Source: Terrabacter sp. 28 (GTDB lineage Bacteria; Actinomycetota; Actinomycetes; Actinomycetales; Dermatophilaceae). From it: 64,000 nt of DNA. The translations under genes and the position numbers were made by a program. How positions within the stretch are numbered: position 1 is the stretch's first letter; the number at the start of each line of letters is the position of its first letter. The stretch covers positions 124,001 to 188,000 of the forward strand of contig JYOE01000011.1 in the NCBI GenBank assembly GCA_000955875.1, written 5' to 3'. The notes below the pieces were generated by a model, which saw nothing but the letters and a program-made list of their open reading frames with translations, was not told the origin of the DNA and did no database searches. Shown piece by piece: positions 7,508 through 17,978 of this stretch.

Positions 7508-8722
7508 TCAGCCCTGGGACGTCGGCGACTTCGACGGCACCGGCTCGGGAGCCGCGTGCACCTGGCCCACCGAGCCCTGGTCGGTGGTGTGGTCCTGGCC
7601 CAGGTCCCGGGTCGGTTCGGGGGCGTCCTGGGCCGCGACGGCGTCGTGGCCCGCGGGCTCGGCCTGCGGCAGGGACGTGTCGTACTTGCCCCGCAGCGCC
7701 GCGGCGATCTCGTCGGGGTGCTTCTCCTCGACGACGGCCGCCAGGCGGGTGCCGGGCAGGCCGGCGCGGGGACCGTCGTCACCGCCGTCGACGCGCACCA
7801 GGAACGTCGGGCGCTGCATCGAGCGAAAGTGCAGCCGGCCGATGTACTCCCCCAGGATGCCGATCGACAGCATCATCGCCCCGCTCAGGATCGCGAGCAT
7901 CGACGCGAGCGTGGTGAAGCCGGCGACCTCGATGTTGCCGGCGACGAAGCGCACGAGCACGACGAAGAGCAGCACGAAGCCGAGCAGCGAGCAGGCGAAG
8001 CCCAGCCACGTGACGAGCTTCAGCGGCACGGTGCCGTAGCCGGTCACCATGTTCATGGCGTGCCTCGCCAGAGAGGCGAACGTGTACGACGACGAGCCGA
8101 TGGTGCGGTGGTCCATGCTGATCTGCACGCGGCGGATCGAGTTCGTCGTCCAGCTGAGCAGCACGTCGACCGACGCGAACGGGTCGGCGACGTGCGCGAA
8201 ACCGTCGCGCAGGTCGGTGCGGAAGGCCCGGAAGGCGCTCACGTCGCGGGCGCTGGGCACGTCGGCAGCCGCGAGGGCGGCCTTGACCATCCGCGAGGCC
8301 AGCGATCGGAAGAAGCCGTGCTCCTCCTCGTCGGGCACCCCGTAGACGAGGTCGACGAGCGGGTCGGACAGCGGCGCGATCAGCGTCGCCAGCTCCTCGG
8401 GACGGTGCTGCAGGTCGTCGTCCATCGTGACGGTGAACTCGTACTGCGCCCGCGCGAGGCCCGCCAGCAGCGCGTTGTGCTGGCCGTAGTTGCGGCGCAG
8501 CAGCACGGCGCGCACGGTCGCGGGGAACTCGAGCTCGAGAGCGCGCGCGACGGCATACGTGTCGTCGGGAGAGCCGTCGACCACGAGGATGATCTCGTAG
8601 AGCTCGGCGACGCGCGGCAGCTCCTTCTGGAGCCGCCGGACGAGCTCCGGGAGGGTGAGCCGTGAGCGGTAGCACGGGATGATCACAGAGAGGTTCACGG
8701 AGGGATTATCCAAGGTGCTCAC
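7508..8722 (-). CDS. GT2 glycosyltransferase, polyprenyl-phosphate sugar type
   Basis: A 404-residue family 2 glycosyltransferase of the GtrB/ArnC/DPM1-like kind, expected to load a sugar onto polyprenyl phosphate at the inner membrane face. The GT-A domain begins LSVIIPCYRS and has the metal-binding cluster VTMDDDLQHRPEE near residues 95-105. Two C-terminal helices (about 235-260 and 270-295) end in GILGEYIGRLHF, a family signature. A polar acidic tail of about 90 residues follows and looks disordered. The start is GTG 8722, overlapping the GtrA stop by GTGA; the frame stays open far upstream but only this start fits the domain. GtrA next door supports a flippase-transferase pair. Confidence 0.9.
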   Translation of the reverse strand: MSTLDNPSVNLSVIIPCYRSRLTLPELVRRLQKELPRVAELYEIILVVDGSPDDTYAVARALELEFPATVRAVLLRRNYGQHNALLAGLARAQYEFTVTMDDDLQHRPEELATLIAPLSDPLVDLVYGVPDEEEHGFFRSLASRMVKAALAAADVPSARDVSAFRAFRTDLRDGFAHVADPFASVDVLLSWTTNSIRRVQISMDHRTIGSSSYTFASLARHAMNMVTGYGTVPLKLVTWLGFACSLLGFVLLFVVLVRFVAGNIEVAGFTTLASMLAILSGAMMLSIGILGEYIGRLHFRSMQRPTFLVRVDGGDDGPRAGLPGTRLAAVVEEKHPDEIAAALRGKYDTSLPQAEPAGHDAVAAQDAPEPTRDLGQDHTTDQGSVGQVHAAPEPVPSKSPTSQG

Positions 8723-9171
8723 CGCCTCGGCGCCATGCCGTCGGAGTGGCCGGCCCCCGAGGGCTCGACGCGCGTCCGGAACGAGAAGAAACGGTGCCCG
8801 AGGTAGGAGGCGACGGCGATCACCACGATGGCCAGCACCTGCGCCACGAGCGGGTTCATCCCGAAGACCTCGACGAGGAACGGGGTGGCGACGACGCCCG
8901 CGACCGCGCCCGACGACCACACGGACAGGAACCTGACGAAGTCGCCCTTCACGCTGCCCTGCGACTCGAACACCAGGTTGCGGTAGGCCGGGAACGCGCA
9001 CGCGATGGTGACGACCTGGGCCGCGAGGATGGCGACCATGTAGTGCCACCCGGCCAGCAGGCCTGCAGAGACGAGCAGGAGATAGCCGGCAGAGGTGGTT
9101 CCGGCCACGAGGAGATAGCGGATCTCGTGGCGGGACCAGAGCGTGCGGGCTCGCTCTGAGTAACGGGACAC
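8719..9171 (-). CDS. GtrA-family membrane protein
   Basis: A 150-residue GtrA-like protein with four hydrophobic helices, beginning with the conserved EIRYLLVAGTTSAGYLLLVS segment and ending FFSFRTRV. Family members are proposed to flip polyprenyl-phosphate-linked sugars or assist export of surface polysaccharide. Start is GTG 9171. It is translationally coupled to the GT2 gene through GTGA and divergent from the aminotransferase gene across a 40-base spacer that holds an inverted repeat. Confidence 0.88.
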   Translation of the reverse strand: MSRYSERARTLWSRHEIRYLLVAGTTSAGYLLLVSAGLLAGWHYMVAILAAQVVTIACAFPAYRNLVFESQGSVKGDFVRFLSVWSSGAVAGVVATPFLVEVFGMNPLVAQVLAIVVIAVASYLGHRFFSFRTRVEPSGAGHSDGMAPRR

Positions 9172-9178
9172 CCGGACA

Positions 9179-9209
9179 GGTTAGCCAAGCACGGTATGGG
9201 AGGCTAACC
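9179..9209. repeat. Inverted repeat between gtrA and the wecE-like gene
   Basis: GGTTAGCC at 9179-9186 is perfectly complementary to GGCTAACC at 9202-9209, with a 15-base spacer. It occupies nearly all of the divergent intergenic region. The right arm overlaps the GGGAGG ribosome-binding site of the plus-strand gene, so it could be a shared operator or an RNA hairpin that hides that site. Confidence 0.5.
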
Positions 9210-9211
9210 GG

Positions 9212-10348
9212 ATGCACCGCATCATGTTCTCCGAACCGTTTCACGCCGGGAACGAGCTCGCCTACGTCGAAGAAGCACTCAAGTCCACCGTCTGGCACGG
9301 AGACGGCCCGTTCACCGAACGCGCCACCCAGTGGCTCGTGGAGCAGACCGGCACCAAGCATGCGCTGCTGACGACCTCGTGCACCCACGCCCTCGAGCTG
9401 GCCGGCCTCCTGCTCGAGCTCGAGCCCGGCGACGAGGTCATCTGCCCGTCCTTCACGTTCTCCTCGACCGCCACCGCGATCGCCATCCGCGGCGCCGTGC
9501 CCGTCTTCGTCGACGTCGACGAGCAGACGATGAACGTCGACCCCGCCTGCGTCGAGGCCGCCGTCACCGACCGCACCAAGGCCATCTACATCGTCCACTA
9601 CGGCGGCGTCGCCTGTGACCTGCCCGCCCTCCAGGCCATCGCCGACAAGCACGGCCTGTCCATCGTCGAGGACAACGCCCACTCGCTGGGCGCCTACTAC
9701 CGGGGCCAGCACCTCGGCACCTTCGGCACCTTCGGCACGCAGAGCTGGCACGACACCAAGAACGTCACGAGCGGCGAGGGCGGCGCCCTGCTCATCAACG
9801 ACGACCGCTACGCGGAGCGCGCGGAGATCATCCGCGAGAAGGGGACGAACCGGTCCCGCTTCCTGCGTGGCCAGGTGGACAAGTACACCTGGGTCGACCA
9901 GGGCTCCTCGTACCTGCCCAGCGACCTGCTGGCGGCGCTGCTGGTGGCCCAGCTCGAGCGCTTCGACCACATCCAGCAGCGTCGGCACGCGGTGTGGAAC
10001 AGCTACCACGAGAACCTCCCCGGCTGGGCCGCCGACAACGGCGTCCAGCTCATGACGATCCCCGACGGCTGCGAGCACCCGGCGCACCTCTACTTCGTCA
10101 CGATGCCGGCGCACGAGCACCAGACCGGACTGATCCAGCACCTCAAGGAGCGCGACATCGTCGCCACGTTCCACTACCAGCCGCTCGACTCGTCGGTGGC
10201 CGGCAAGCGCCTCGGCCGCACGCCCGCGCCCTGCACCGTCACCGCGGACCGCGCGCTGCGCCTCGTGCGCCTGCCGCTGCACGCCGGCATGACGCCGGAG
10301 GACACCGAGCGGGTCCTCACCGCGGTGTCGGAGTACCGCGCGCGATGA
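9212..10348 (+). CDS. wecE: WecE-like dTDP-4-keto-6-deoxyglucose aminotransferase
   Basis: A 378-residue DegT/DnrJ/EryC1 fold-type I aminotransferase. It looks specifically like WecE/RffA (dTDP-4-amino-4,6-dideoxygalactose transaminase), sharing WHGDGPFT, LLTTSCTHALELA, VHYGGVACD, REKGTNRSRF and the GQVDKYTW-x-D-x-GSSYLPSD block. The PLP lysine is K183 in WHDTKNVTSGEGG and the ring-stacking aspartate is D154 in VEDNAHS. Expected reaction: dTDP-4-keto-6-deoxy-D-glucose plus glutamate to dTDP-Fuc4N. GGGAGG lies 9 bases before the ATG. The downstream acetyltransferase overlaps by ATGA, completing a Fuc4NAc-type pathway. Sugar specificity is inferred. Confidence 0.88.
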   Translation: MHRIMFSEPFHAGNELAYVEEALKSTVWHGDGPFTERATQWLVEQTGTKHALLTTSCTHALELAGLLLELEPGDEVICPSFTFSSTATAIAIRGAVPVFVDVDEQTMNVDPACVEAAVTDRTKAIYIVHYGGVACDLPALQAIADKHGLSIVEDNAHSLGAYYRGQHLGTFGTFGTQSWHDTKNVTSGEGGALLINDDRYAERAEIIREKGTNRSRFLRGQVDKYTWVDQGSSYLPSDLLAALLVAQLERFDHIQQRRHAVWNSYHENLPGWAADNGVQLMTIPDGCEHPAHLYFVTMPAHEHQTGLIQHLKERDIVATFHYQPLDSSVAGKRLGRTPAPCTVTADRALRLVRLPLHAGMTPEDTERVLTAVSEYRAR

Positions 10349-11139
10349 GCTGGGACGGCCTGCAGGGGGCGACCGTCACCCGGTCCGCGAGTGCTGTCGA
10401 GAGCGACCGCTTCGGGATGACGATCGGCCGGGTCGTGGTCGGCGACCAGTGCCCCGAGCAGGAGGCCGCGCCGGCCCTCACCGCCGAGCTCGACCAGGCC
10501 CCCGAGGAGCTGCTCATCGTCCGGTGGCCGACGCGGCTCGTGACGCTCGGGGCAGCGGCGGCCGCGAGCTCACGGGCGGTCGTCCCCGCCGACGTGCTCG
10601 TCTACTGGGAGGTGCCCGCGAGCGAGCTGCGACCCGACGCTGCTGCGCTGACGGCCGACGACCTCCGCGTCACCGTTCCCTCCGAGGCCGACGACGCGAG
10701 CCGGGCGGCCCTCGACCTGGTGGTGCGCGACTCGTTCGCCGGCTACGGCAACCACTACACGGCCAACCCGCGCCTGGACCGCGACCTCGCACTGACCGGC
10801 TACCTCGACTGGGCTCGACGGGCCCTCGACGACAACCCGCAGGACGTGGTGCTGCTGCACCACGGTGACCAGCCGATCGGCGTCGCGACCTTGACGACGG
10901 GCGCCGATGGGCAGGACCTCGAGATCCTGCTGGCCGGCCTCACCGGGACGACCCAGGGCCAGGGCTGGTACCGGCACCTGCTGGCCGGGGTCGGCGACCA
11001 GGCTCGCGCACGGGGCTGCTCGCGGGTGATCATCTCCACGCAGGTCCACAACATCCGCGTGCAGCGGGCGTGGGCGCGGTCCGGGTTCCGGCCCTTCGGC
11101 GCCGTCACCACCGTCCACGCGATGCGCCGACCGGGCTGA
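10345..11139 (+). CDS. GNAT acetyltransferase, WecD-like
   Basis: A 264-residue protein whose C-terminal half is a GNAT fold. Acyl-CoA-binding region features include the LEILLAGLTGTTQGQGWYRHL strand-loop-helix and the GCSRVIISTQVHNIRVQRAWARSGF terminal motif with the usual asparagine. The N-terminal half is a divergent second GNAT-like half. WecD/RffC, which acetylates dTDP-Fuc4N, has the same two-part layout, and translation here is coupled (ATGA) to the WecE-like gene. I therefore infer N-acetylation of the amino sugar. Another N-acyl group is possible. Confidence 0.75.
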   Translation: MSWDGLQGATVTRSASAVESDRFGMTIGRVVVGDQCPEQEAAPALTAELDQAPEELLIVRWPTRLVTLGAAAAASSRAVVPADVLVYWEVPASELRPDAAALTADDLRVTVPSEADDASRAALDLVVRDSFAGYGNHYTANPRLDRDLALTGYLDWARRALDDNPQDVVLLHHGDQPIGVATLTTGADGQDLEILLAGLTGTTQGQGWYRHLLAGVGDQARARGCSRVIISTQVHNIRVQRAWARSGFRPFGAVTTVHAMRRPG

Positions 11140-11203
11140 CCCACCCGACCCGGGATCGGCGGCGCGGGACGGGCGCCGGGCCGGTCCTCGGGTCGGCCGC
11201 GTC

Positions 11204-13687
11204 TCAGCGGAGACGGAAGATCTTGACGGTCCCCGACTCGTGCACCAGCTCCGCCTGCCGGCTCAGCTCGGGCGACACCGGCCCGGCCTGCGTGTCGGCG
11301 AAGAGCCAGCGCACCCCCTTGCTCTCCAGGGCGTCGAGGTTCTGCGTGGTGGGTGCGCGGAACGCCTGCTCGTTGAGGGCGAAGAGCGTCGTGTCGTCGA
11401 ACGGCTGCTGGGAGTAGGGACGGCCACCGACGCCGTGGCGCTCGTGGGCGGAGGCGGTGTAGGCCCAGCTCTCGAGCAGGGCCCGCCGCTGGGTGAGGGC
11501 GCTGACCCAGAACGCCCGCGCGTCGCAGTGCGGCACGGTCTTCTTGAGCCGGCAGTGGACGTTGGTGGCGACGACGTCGTCGGGCTCGGAGTTGGCCTCG
11601 AGCCACTGGGCGGCGCTGGTCTCGGCGGTCGAGACGCGCAGCGCGCTCTTGAGGGGCGCAGCCTGCCGGCTGGTCTCGTAGAGGCCGGCCTCGTGCACGA
11701 CGAGACCCACGACGGCGAGGCCGAGCACGACGTTCGCAGCCAGGCCCACCGCCCCGCGGGAGACGCGGCCCCGCCACGGCACGCCCACCAGGGCGACGAC
11801 GGCGCCGACTGCGACGAACAGTCCGACGACGACGAACGTCGTCGCCACCGCCGGCGGGAGGGGTCCGCCGACCCCCGGCACGGACCGCGGCACCAGCGCT
11901 GCGGTGATCACGAGCCAGCCGACCGCGAGGAACGCCAGCGGGCCGCTGCGGCCGGACCGCCGGCTGAAGACCGAGGCGACGACGAGCACGCCGGCGACGA
12001 GGGCCGGCACGACGAGCCCGCGGAGCAGCGACCCGTTGAGCTCCCCTGCCGTCGGCCTGGGACCGCTGAGGGTGCGCCAGAGCAGCAGCAGCGCCGGCGC
12101 GACGCCGGCGCCGACGAGCGACCACAGCACCGCTGGGCGCGACCCGGCCCGGCTGGCGGCGGCGTCCCAGGCGAGCGACAGGCCCCAGCCGGCGAGCGGG
12201 TAGAGGGCAACCACAGCGCCCGACATGAAGTACACCTGCGACAGCCCGTCCTGGCTCAGCAGCATCATCGCCGCGAAGCCGCCCAGGCCGACCCCCAGCA
12301 GGAGCCACCCACTGAGGTCGTGCCGCCGCAGCGCCCGGAGCCCGGGCACGACCCAGGCGTAGCCGAGCGCCCAGGCGACCAGCACGAGGGCGAGCAGCTT
12401 GGGCGCACCTTGGGCGTCGAGTCCGGGCAGCACGGGCGCCTTCGAGAACGGCGAGCTGGTGCCCGTCATGATCACCCAGGGCTGCGACGACCGCACCGTC
12501 GAGAACAGCTGGACGATCACGCCCGCGCTCGACCCGGCGGTGAGCAGCGCGGTGAACACCACCAGCACGAGGCAGACGCCGAGCACAGCGAGCAGCCGCG
12601 GCACCCGGGGCCGGTTCGCGACGAGAGCGACGAGGAGGGCGAGCACGACGCCGCACACGAGCACGGGCACGACGGAGCTCTTCGCTCCGGACGCGCCGGC
12701 GAGGGCGAGCACGAGCAGCACCCACCGCCCGGCGCCGACCTTCCGGTCACGCAGCACGTGGACCAGGGAGTGGAGCGCGAGGGCGAGGATCGGGATCGAG
12801 AACACCTGTGAGGGGCTGTGCAGGCCGAAGGCGTTGAAGCCGGGCAGGCTCAGCCACGTGGGGAACAGCGCCGCCTGGGAGGCGAGCAGCAGCGCGGCGA
12901 CGGCCCCCGGCCAGGTGCGCCGCGACAGCTGCTCGGTGACGGCGAACACGGCGCCGACCGACAGGGCGATGACCGGCGGCATCCACAGTCGCAGGAACAC
13001 GACCGGCAGGTCCAAGCCGGTGGTCCATGTCATCGCGGCCACGTGCGCGTTGCTGAACCAGTGGTAGAAGAACGTGTTGCCGGCCAGCTGGGGCATGTCC
13101 GGCGGCACGCTTCGCATGAGCTCGGCGCTCAGGGCCAGGTGCCACAGGTCGTCCGGGTACCAGATGTTCGAGGCCGGCGGGAGGTTGATGGTGCTGAAGA
13201 GGCCGATGGCGAGCGCGAAGAGGGGCAGCAGGTAGGCGACCAGCGTGAGCCAGGCCGCCACCGGGTTCACGGTGCGCTCGTACGGCGCGATCGTCCAGTG
13301 TCGGCGCAGCCGCGCGACGAGGGCGAAGGGGACCACGACGAGCAGGGGCCACAGCGCCAGCCACTCGGCGAGGTGCACGCTGGTGAAGAGGAGCCACGCG
13401 GCCAGCTGCAGCACCAGTCCGGTGGCGCCGCCGAGGGCGAGGTCCGACACCGCGGACGCCGGCCGGCCGCACAGGGCCCGGTGCACGAGCACTCCCGGCA
13501 CCATCACCGACCAGACGAACGCCACGAGGTAGAGCGCCACCGAGGTCACCGAGACACCGGCTGAGACGGTGAACCATGTCGTGGCCGCGAGGGCCACCAC
13601 GCCGGGGGCGAGCCTGGTCCACCTGACGGAGGCCGCGGGGTCGATGTCGTCCCTGGCGCGCAGGCGTGCGACGTGGCTGTCCGCCAA
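11204..13687 (-). CDS. Large GT-C-like membrane protein
   Basis: An 827-residue integral membrane protein with well over ten hydrophobic helices spread over residues 25-640 and a soluble extracytoplasmic C-terminal domain of about 150 residues. A first-loop DD pair ([15 protein letters not shown], about residue 175) and a following [16 protein letters not shown] segment resemble GT-C glycosyltransferases that use polyprenyl-linked donors. The start is TTG 13687, supported by AAGGAG five bases upstream; no later ATG/GTG fits. It faces the WecD-like gene convergently and may use the GT2 product. Exact family is not recognised. Confidence 0.7.
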   Translation of the reverse strand: MADSHVARLRARDDIDPAASVRWTRLAPGVVALAATTWFTVSAGVSVTSVALYLVAFVWSVMVPGVLVHRALCGRPASAVSDLALGGATGLVLQLAAWLLFTSVHLAEWLALWPLLVVVPFALVARLRRHWTIAPYERTVNPVAAWLTLVAYLLPLFALAIGLFSTINLPPASNIWYPDDLWHLALSAELMRSVPPDMPQLAGNTFFYHWFSNAHVAAMTWTTGLDLPVVFLRLWMPPVIALSVGAVFAVTEQLSRRTWPGAVAALLLASQAALFPTWLSLPGFNAFGLHSPSQVFSIPILALALHSLVHVLRDRKVGAGRWVLLVLALAGASGAKSSVVPVLVCGVVLALLVALVANRPRVPRLLAVLGVCLVLVVFTALLTAGSSAGVIVQLFSTVRSSQPWVIMTGTSSPFSKAPVLPGLDAQGAPKLLALVLVAWALGYAWVVPGLRALRRHDLSGWLLLGVGLGGFAAMMLLSQDGLSQVYFMSGAVVALYPLAGWGLSLAWDAAASRAGSRPAVLWSLVGAGVAPALLLLWRTLSGPRPTAGELNGSLLRGLVVPALVAGVLVVASVFSRRSGRSGPLAFLAVGWLVITAALVPRSVPGVGGPLPPAVATTFVVVGLFVAVGAVVALVGVPWRGRVSRGAVGLAANVVLGLAVVGLVVHEAGLYETSRQAAPLKSALRVSTAETSAAQWLEANSEPDDVVATNVHCRLKKTVPHCDARAFWVSALTQRRALLESWAYTASAHERHGVGGRPYSQQPFDDTTLFALNEQAFRAPTTQNLDALESKGVRWLFADTQAGPVSPELSRQAELVHESGTVKIFRLR

Positions 13688-13967
13688 TCCGACTCCTTCA
13701 GTCTCGTGCTGCCGCGATGACAGCCCACCGAACGCACCTCTCGCCCGCTCCGAGCGGCCGTCCGAGGACGAGGCCTCGCGCGAGACCGGCGGTCGGACCG
13801 CTCGCCGTCACGGCGTCGGACGCGGACAGGCCGAGCGACCGGGTCGCCTGCATTCGGGGAGCACTCTATACGTTCCGCAGCGCCCGGCCCGAACGGCGGA
13901 CCCGGGCCGTCAGGCCGTCACGGCTCCTCCCGTCCTCGGACGAGGGGGTCGAGTGCAGCGGTGGGCG

Positions 13968-15245
<1,278 letters not shown>

Positions 15246-15357
15246 CGATTCGCTCCTGGTCCGTCGGCGCCGAACGCTGAGGTGCACCCGGCCGACCCCA
15301 ACCTAGGGGCCGACTCCTATTAGACGACGGAGGGGTGTGCCCCCGCTCGCGCAACGC

Positions 15358-15384
15358 CGTTTGTCCGCTGATGGCGGACAAACG
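15358..15384. terminator. Hairpin downstream of the NTR-like gene
   Basis: CGTTTGTCCGC and its complement form an 11-bp stem with loop TGATG, 9 bases after the stop of the minus-strand gene at 15394. There is no T-run, which is common for terminators in very G+C-rich genomes. Confidence 0.6.
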
Positions 15385-15393
15385 ACGCCGGTG

Positions 15394-16047
15394 TCACTTG
15401 AACGGGGTTCCAGCCGAGTCCCGCCGGTCCGACGCCCGATCCGAGGGTCGCGCACGTCGCCTGCCGCCCACCGCGAGGCCGGTCAGCAGGGCGACCACGA
15501 GGCCGCCGACCACGAGCACGAGCAGGCCGCCCACGGCGACCGCCACCAGCCCCAGCGGGCTGGACCACCACGGACCCGTGCCCGGGATGTCGGGCGGGGT
15601 GCTGCCGAGCAGCGAGTCGGCGCCGGCCGGCGCGCGCGCGGCTCCCGCCGTCGCGATGGTCGCCTCGGCCTCGGTGGTGCCGAACGGGTAGACCGCGCAG
15701 TCGTTCACGACGAGACGGTCACCGACCTGCCGGAGCGGGATGACGTAGCGCGACCCGGGGTCGGCCAGCGTGTTGCCACTCGCCTCGACGTAGAGCGTCC
15801 GCGGCGCCTGACCGCGGTGGACGCCGAGCACCTCGATCGTCCAGAGCACCGGTACGGGGTTGCGGTCCGCCGCGGCCTCGCCGACCTCGGTGAGGCGGCC
15901 GGTGACGACGACGTCGGCCTCACGTGCCACCGCCGCCGGGTCCTGCTGCACGCACGAGGACGCGACGGCACGGGGCGCCGCTCCCCCGGTCACCCCCAGG
16001 AGGGCGAGGCCGAGCACCGCGACGACCCGAACGGCATACGCCCTCAT
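15394..16047 (-). CDS. Exported, membrane-anchored NTR-like protein
   Basis: A 217-residue protein with a signal peptide (residues 1 to about 29), an extracytoplasmic beta-rich domain beginning SSCVQQDP (C32) with ADVVVTGRLTEVGE, and a second cysteine in VVNDCAVYPFG. A C-terminal membrane helix (about 160-190) and a basic cytoplasmic tail follow. This layout matches actinobacterial proteins with a TIMP/netrin-like OB fold held by a disulfide, anchored outside the membrane. Function is unknown. It lies 25 bases after the acyl-CoA-binding protein gene, probably on one transcript. Confidence 0.7.
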   Translation of the reverse strand: MRAYAVRVVAVLGLALLGVTGGAAPRAVASSCVQQDPAAVAREADVVVTGRLTEVGEAAADRNPVPVLWTIEVLGVHRGQAPRTLYVEASGNTLADPGSRYVIPLRQVGDRLVVNDCAVYPFGTTEAEATIATAGAARAPAGADSLLGSTPPDIPGTGPWWSSPLGLVAVAVGGLLVLVVGGLVVALLTGLAVGGRRRARPSDRASDRRDSAGTPFK

Positions 16048-16072
16048 GGGGCGAAGCGTACGTCGGTGGCGC

Positions 16073-16327
16073 TCAGCCTGCGCTGAGGTCGCGGACGATC
16101 GCGACGTACTGCTCCTCGGCCGCCTCCTGCGACGTGCCGGAGAGCTTGGCCCAGGCGTCGTACTTCGCGCGCCCGACGGGGTTCGTGAAACCCGGCCGCG
16201 AGCCGCTGACGTCCCCCTCGGTCACCTGCTTGAACAGGCCGTAGAGCCTCAGCTTCACGTCGTTGCCCGGGTCGTCGGTCAGCCCCTTGACCGCCTCGAC
16301 CGCCTGCTCGAACTCCGCACTCGCCAT
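16073..16327 (-). CDS. Acyl-CoA-binding protein
   Basis: An 84-residue four-helix acyl-CoA-binding protein. Diagnostic residues include the KLRLYGLFKQVTEGD helix, RPGFTNPVGRAKYDAWAKL and the closing YVAIVRDL. It binds long-chain acyl-CoA esters in the cytoplasm. ATG 16327 is chosen over a start 12 residues upstream because GGTGGAGG precedes it and the family length is about 85 residues. Such proteins are infrequent in bacteria but known in actinobacteria. Confidence 0.92.
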   Translation of the reverse strand: MASAEFEQAVEAVKGLTDDPGNDVKLRLYGLFKQVTEGDVSGSRPGFTNPVGRAKYDAWAKLSGTSQEAAEEQYVAIVRDLSAG

Positions 16328-16371
16328 GACTGGACCTCCACCCTCGACGTCAGGAGCCCCCATCCAAGCAG

Positions 16372-16415
16372 GTATGCCGCCGGGCCCGGTCAGGTGACCG
16401 GGCCCGGCGGCATAC
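16372..16415. terminator. 21-bp GTATGCC-containing terminator of clpP1P2
   Basis: Perfect 21-base arms (16372-16392 and 16395-16415, GTATGCCGCCGGGCCCGGTC plus A) with only a GG loop. It lies 28 bases after the clpP2 stop on the minus strand and just upstream of the acyl-CoA-binding gene. The outer ends are GTATGCC/GGCATAC, the motif that recurs across the window. Confidence 0.8.
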
Positions 16416-16442
16416 GGGGTCGCGCCCGTGGGCGCACGAGGC

Positions 16443-17096
16443 TCAGACCTCGAGGGAGGCCTTGCGCGAGGCGAGCACCTCGTCGATGAGGCCGTACTCC
16501 TTGGCGTCCTCGGCGGAGAGGATCTTGTCGCGCTCGATGTCGTTGCGGACCTGCTCCGACGTGCGGCCCGTGTGGCCGGCGAGCGTGTCCTCGAGCCAGG
16601 TGCGCATGCGCAGCACCTCGTTGGCCTGGATCTCGATGTCGGAGGCCTGGCCGTAGTCGCCGCCCGAGAGCGCCGGCTGGTGGATGAGGATGCGCGAGTT
16701 CGGCAGGGCGTAGCGCTTGCCCGGCGCGCCGGCGCCGAGGAGCACCGCGGCGGCCGACGCGGCCTGACCGATGACGAACGTCTGGATGTCGGGCCGGACG
16801 AACTGCATCGTGTCGTAGATCGCCGTCATGGCGGTGAACGAGCCACCCGGGCTGTTGATGTACATGAGGATGTCGCGGTCGGGGTCGAGCGACTCCAGCA
16901 CGAGCAGCTGGGCGATGATGTCGTCGGCCGACGCGTCGTCGACCTGCACACCGAGGAAGATGATGCGGTCCTCGAAGAGCTTGTTGTAGGGGTCGGACCG
17001 CTTCATGCCGTAGGAGGTGCGCTCCTCGAACTGCGGCAGGATGTAGCGGCTCGACGGGGCCGGGACCGCGAGGCGGTTGGTGGGTTCGATGTTCAT
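16443..17096 (-). CDS. clpP2: ClpP2 protease subunit
   Basis: A 217-residue ClpP serine peptidase subunit. The catalytic set is visible: S114 in GQAASAA, H139 in LIHQP and D190 in the ERD motif. The oxyanion loop NSPGGS is at 81-86. In actinobacteria ClpP1 and ClpP2 form a mixed tetradecamer served by ClpX and ClpC1. ATG 17096 is preferred over TTG 17111 because GGAG stands 9 bases upstream. The gene follows clpP1 by 33 bases on the same transcript and is closed by a strong palindrome. Confidence 0.96.
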   Translation of the reverse strand: MNIEPTNRLAVPAPSSRYILPQFEERTSYGMKRSDPYNKLFEDRIIFLGVQVDDASADDIIAQLLVLESLDPDRDILMYINSPGGSFTAMTAIYDTMQFVRPDIQTFVIGQAASAAAVLLGAGAPGKRYALPNSRILIHQPALSGGDYGQASDIEIQANEVLRMRTWLEDTLAGHTGRTSEQVRNDIERDKILSAEDAKEYGLIDEVLASRKASLEV

Positions 17097-17129
17097 GTGT
17101 GTGGTCTCCAAGTCCTGTTCAGGCCGCGG

Positions 17130-17777
17130 TCAGTTCTCGCCCTTGGCGTCGGCCTGGCCGACGCCCTTGCCCTCGACCGCCTGGTCGGACCGGCTGAAGA
17201 CGTGGTCGACGAAGCCGTACTCCTTGGCCTCCTCCGCGCTGAACCAGCGGTCGCGGTCGGAGTCCTTCTCGATCTGCTCGACCGTCTGGCCGGTGTGCTC
17301 GGCGATGAGCTGTGCCATCTGCTTCTTGACGTAGAGCATCTGCTCGGCCTGGATCTTGATGTCCGTGGCGGTGCCGCCGATGCCGCCCGAGGGCTGGTGC
17401 ATCATGACGCGGGCGTGGGGCGTGGCGTAGCGCTTGCCCTTGGTGCCGGCCGACAGCAGGAACTGGCCCATCGAGGCGGCCATGCCCATGGCGACGGTCG
17501 CGACGTCGTTGGGGATCCAGTTCATCGTGTCGAAGATGGCCATTCCCGCCGAGATCGACCCACCGGGGCTGTTGATGTAGAGCCAGATGTCCTTCTCGGG
17601 GTCCTCGGCCGAGAGCAGCAGCAGCTGCGCGGCGATGGCGTTCGCGTTGTCGTCGCGGACGTCGGACCCGAGGAAGATGATGCGTTCCTTGAGCAGGCGG
17701 TTGTAGATGTGGTCGTCCAGACCACCCGGCATGCCGTTGCCGTTGGCGGAGGTCTCCGAAGTCACCCAAGTCTCCAT
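17130..17777 (-). CDS. clpP1: ClpP1 protease subunit
   Basis: A 215-residue ClpP subunit, first gene of the clpP1-clpP2 operon. Triad residues are S102 (GMAASMG), H127 (MMHQP) and the aspartate of the DRD motif near 174-176; NSPGGS spans 69-74. The open frame extends 47 residues upstream but the leader is not ClpP-like, so ATG 17777 is used; ATG 17732 (MPGGLDDH) is an alternative and would give a mature-like N-terminus. Paired with ClpP2 it degrades damaged and tagged proteins. Confidence 0.94.
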   Translation of the reverse strand: METWVTSETSANGNGMPGGLDDHIYNRLLKERIIFLGSDVRDDNANAIAAQLLLLSAEDPEKDIWLYINSPGGSISAGMAIFDTMNWIPNDVATVAMGMAASMGQFLLSAGTKGKRYATPHARVMMHQPSGGIGGTATDIKIQAEQMLYVKKQMAQLIAEHTGQTVEQIEKDSDRDRWFSAEEAKEYGFVDHVFSRSDQAVEGKGVGQADAKGEN

Positions 17778-17927
17778 CGTCGAAGTGGTCCAGCCTCTCG
17801 CCGCGGGATGCGGCGCCGGCTGGCTCGTCACTGACCCTAACGCCCGACCCCCGGACCAGATTTCCCGAACCGCACTCTGTTCGCCGTGAGCGCACAAGCT
17901 TGAGCGGATGACGCGCAACCGGACGAC

Positions 17928-17965
17928 CGAGACCCCGCCGACGTATGCCGTCGGGCGGGGTCTCG
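17928..17965. terminator. Hairpin after the acidic-protein gene
   Basis: CGAGACCCCGCCGACG pairs with CGTCGGGCGGGGTCTCG with one bulged base; the TATGC loop completes a GTATGCC motif. It starts 14 bases downstream of the minus-strand stop at 17979, separating that gene from clpP1. Confidence 0.65.
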
Positions 17966-17978
17966 GGGGATGCGTGGC

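Noticed and set aside
5420..8665. 1081-residue plus-strand frame running from the MFS gene into the GT2 region
   Set aside because: Crosses the convergent terminator and is antisense to GT2; translation is Arg/Pro/His-rich noise.
11146..11195. CGACCCG...CGGGTCG repeat between convergent genes as a terminator
   Set aside because: Arms of seven bases with a loop over 35 bases are expected by chance at this base composition.
13688..13967. 280-base spacer between clpX and the GT-C-like gene as a possible hidden gene
   Set aside because: No frame with a ribosome-binding site and plausible composition; only a weak CGGCCC/GGGCCG hairpin at 13885-13909. It probably holds the promoter of the GT-C-like gene.
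17777..17918. 47-residue N-terminal extension of ClpP1
   Set aside because: Leader is not ClpP-like and ATG 17777 or 17732 gives normal family length.
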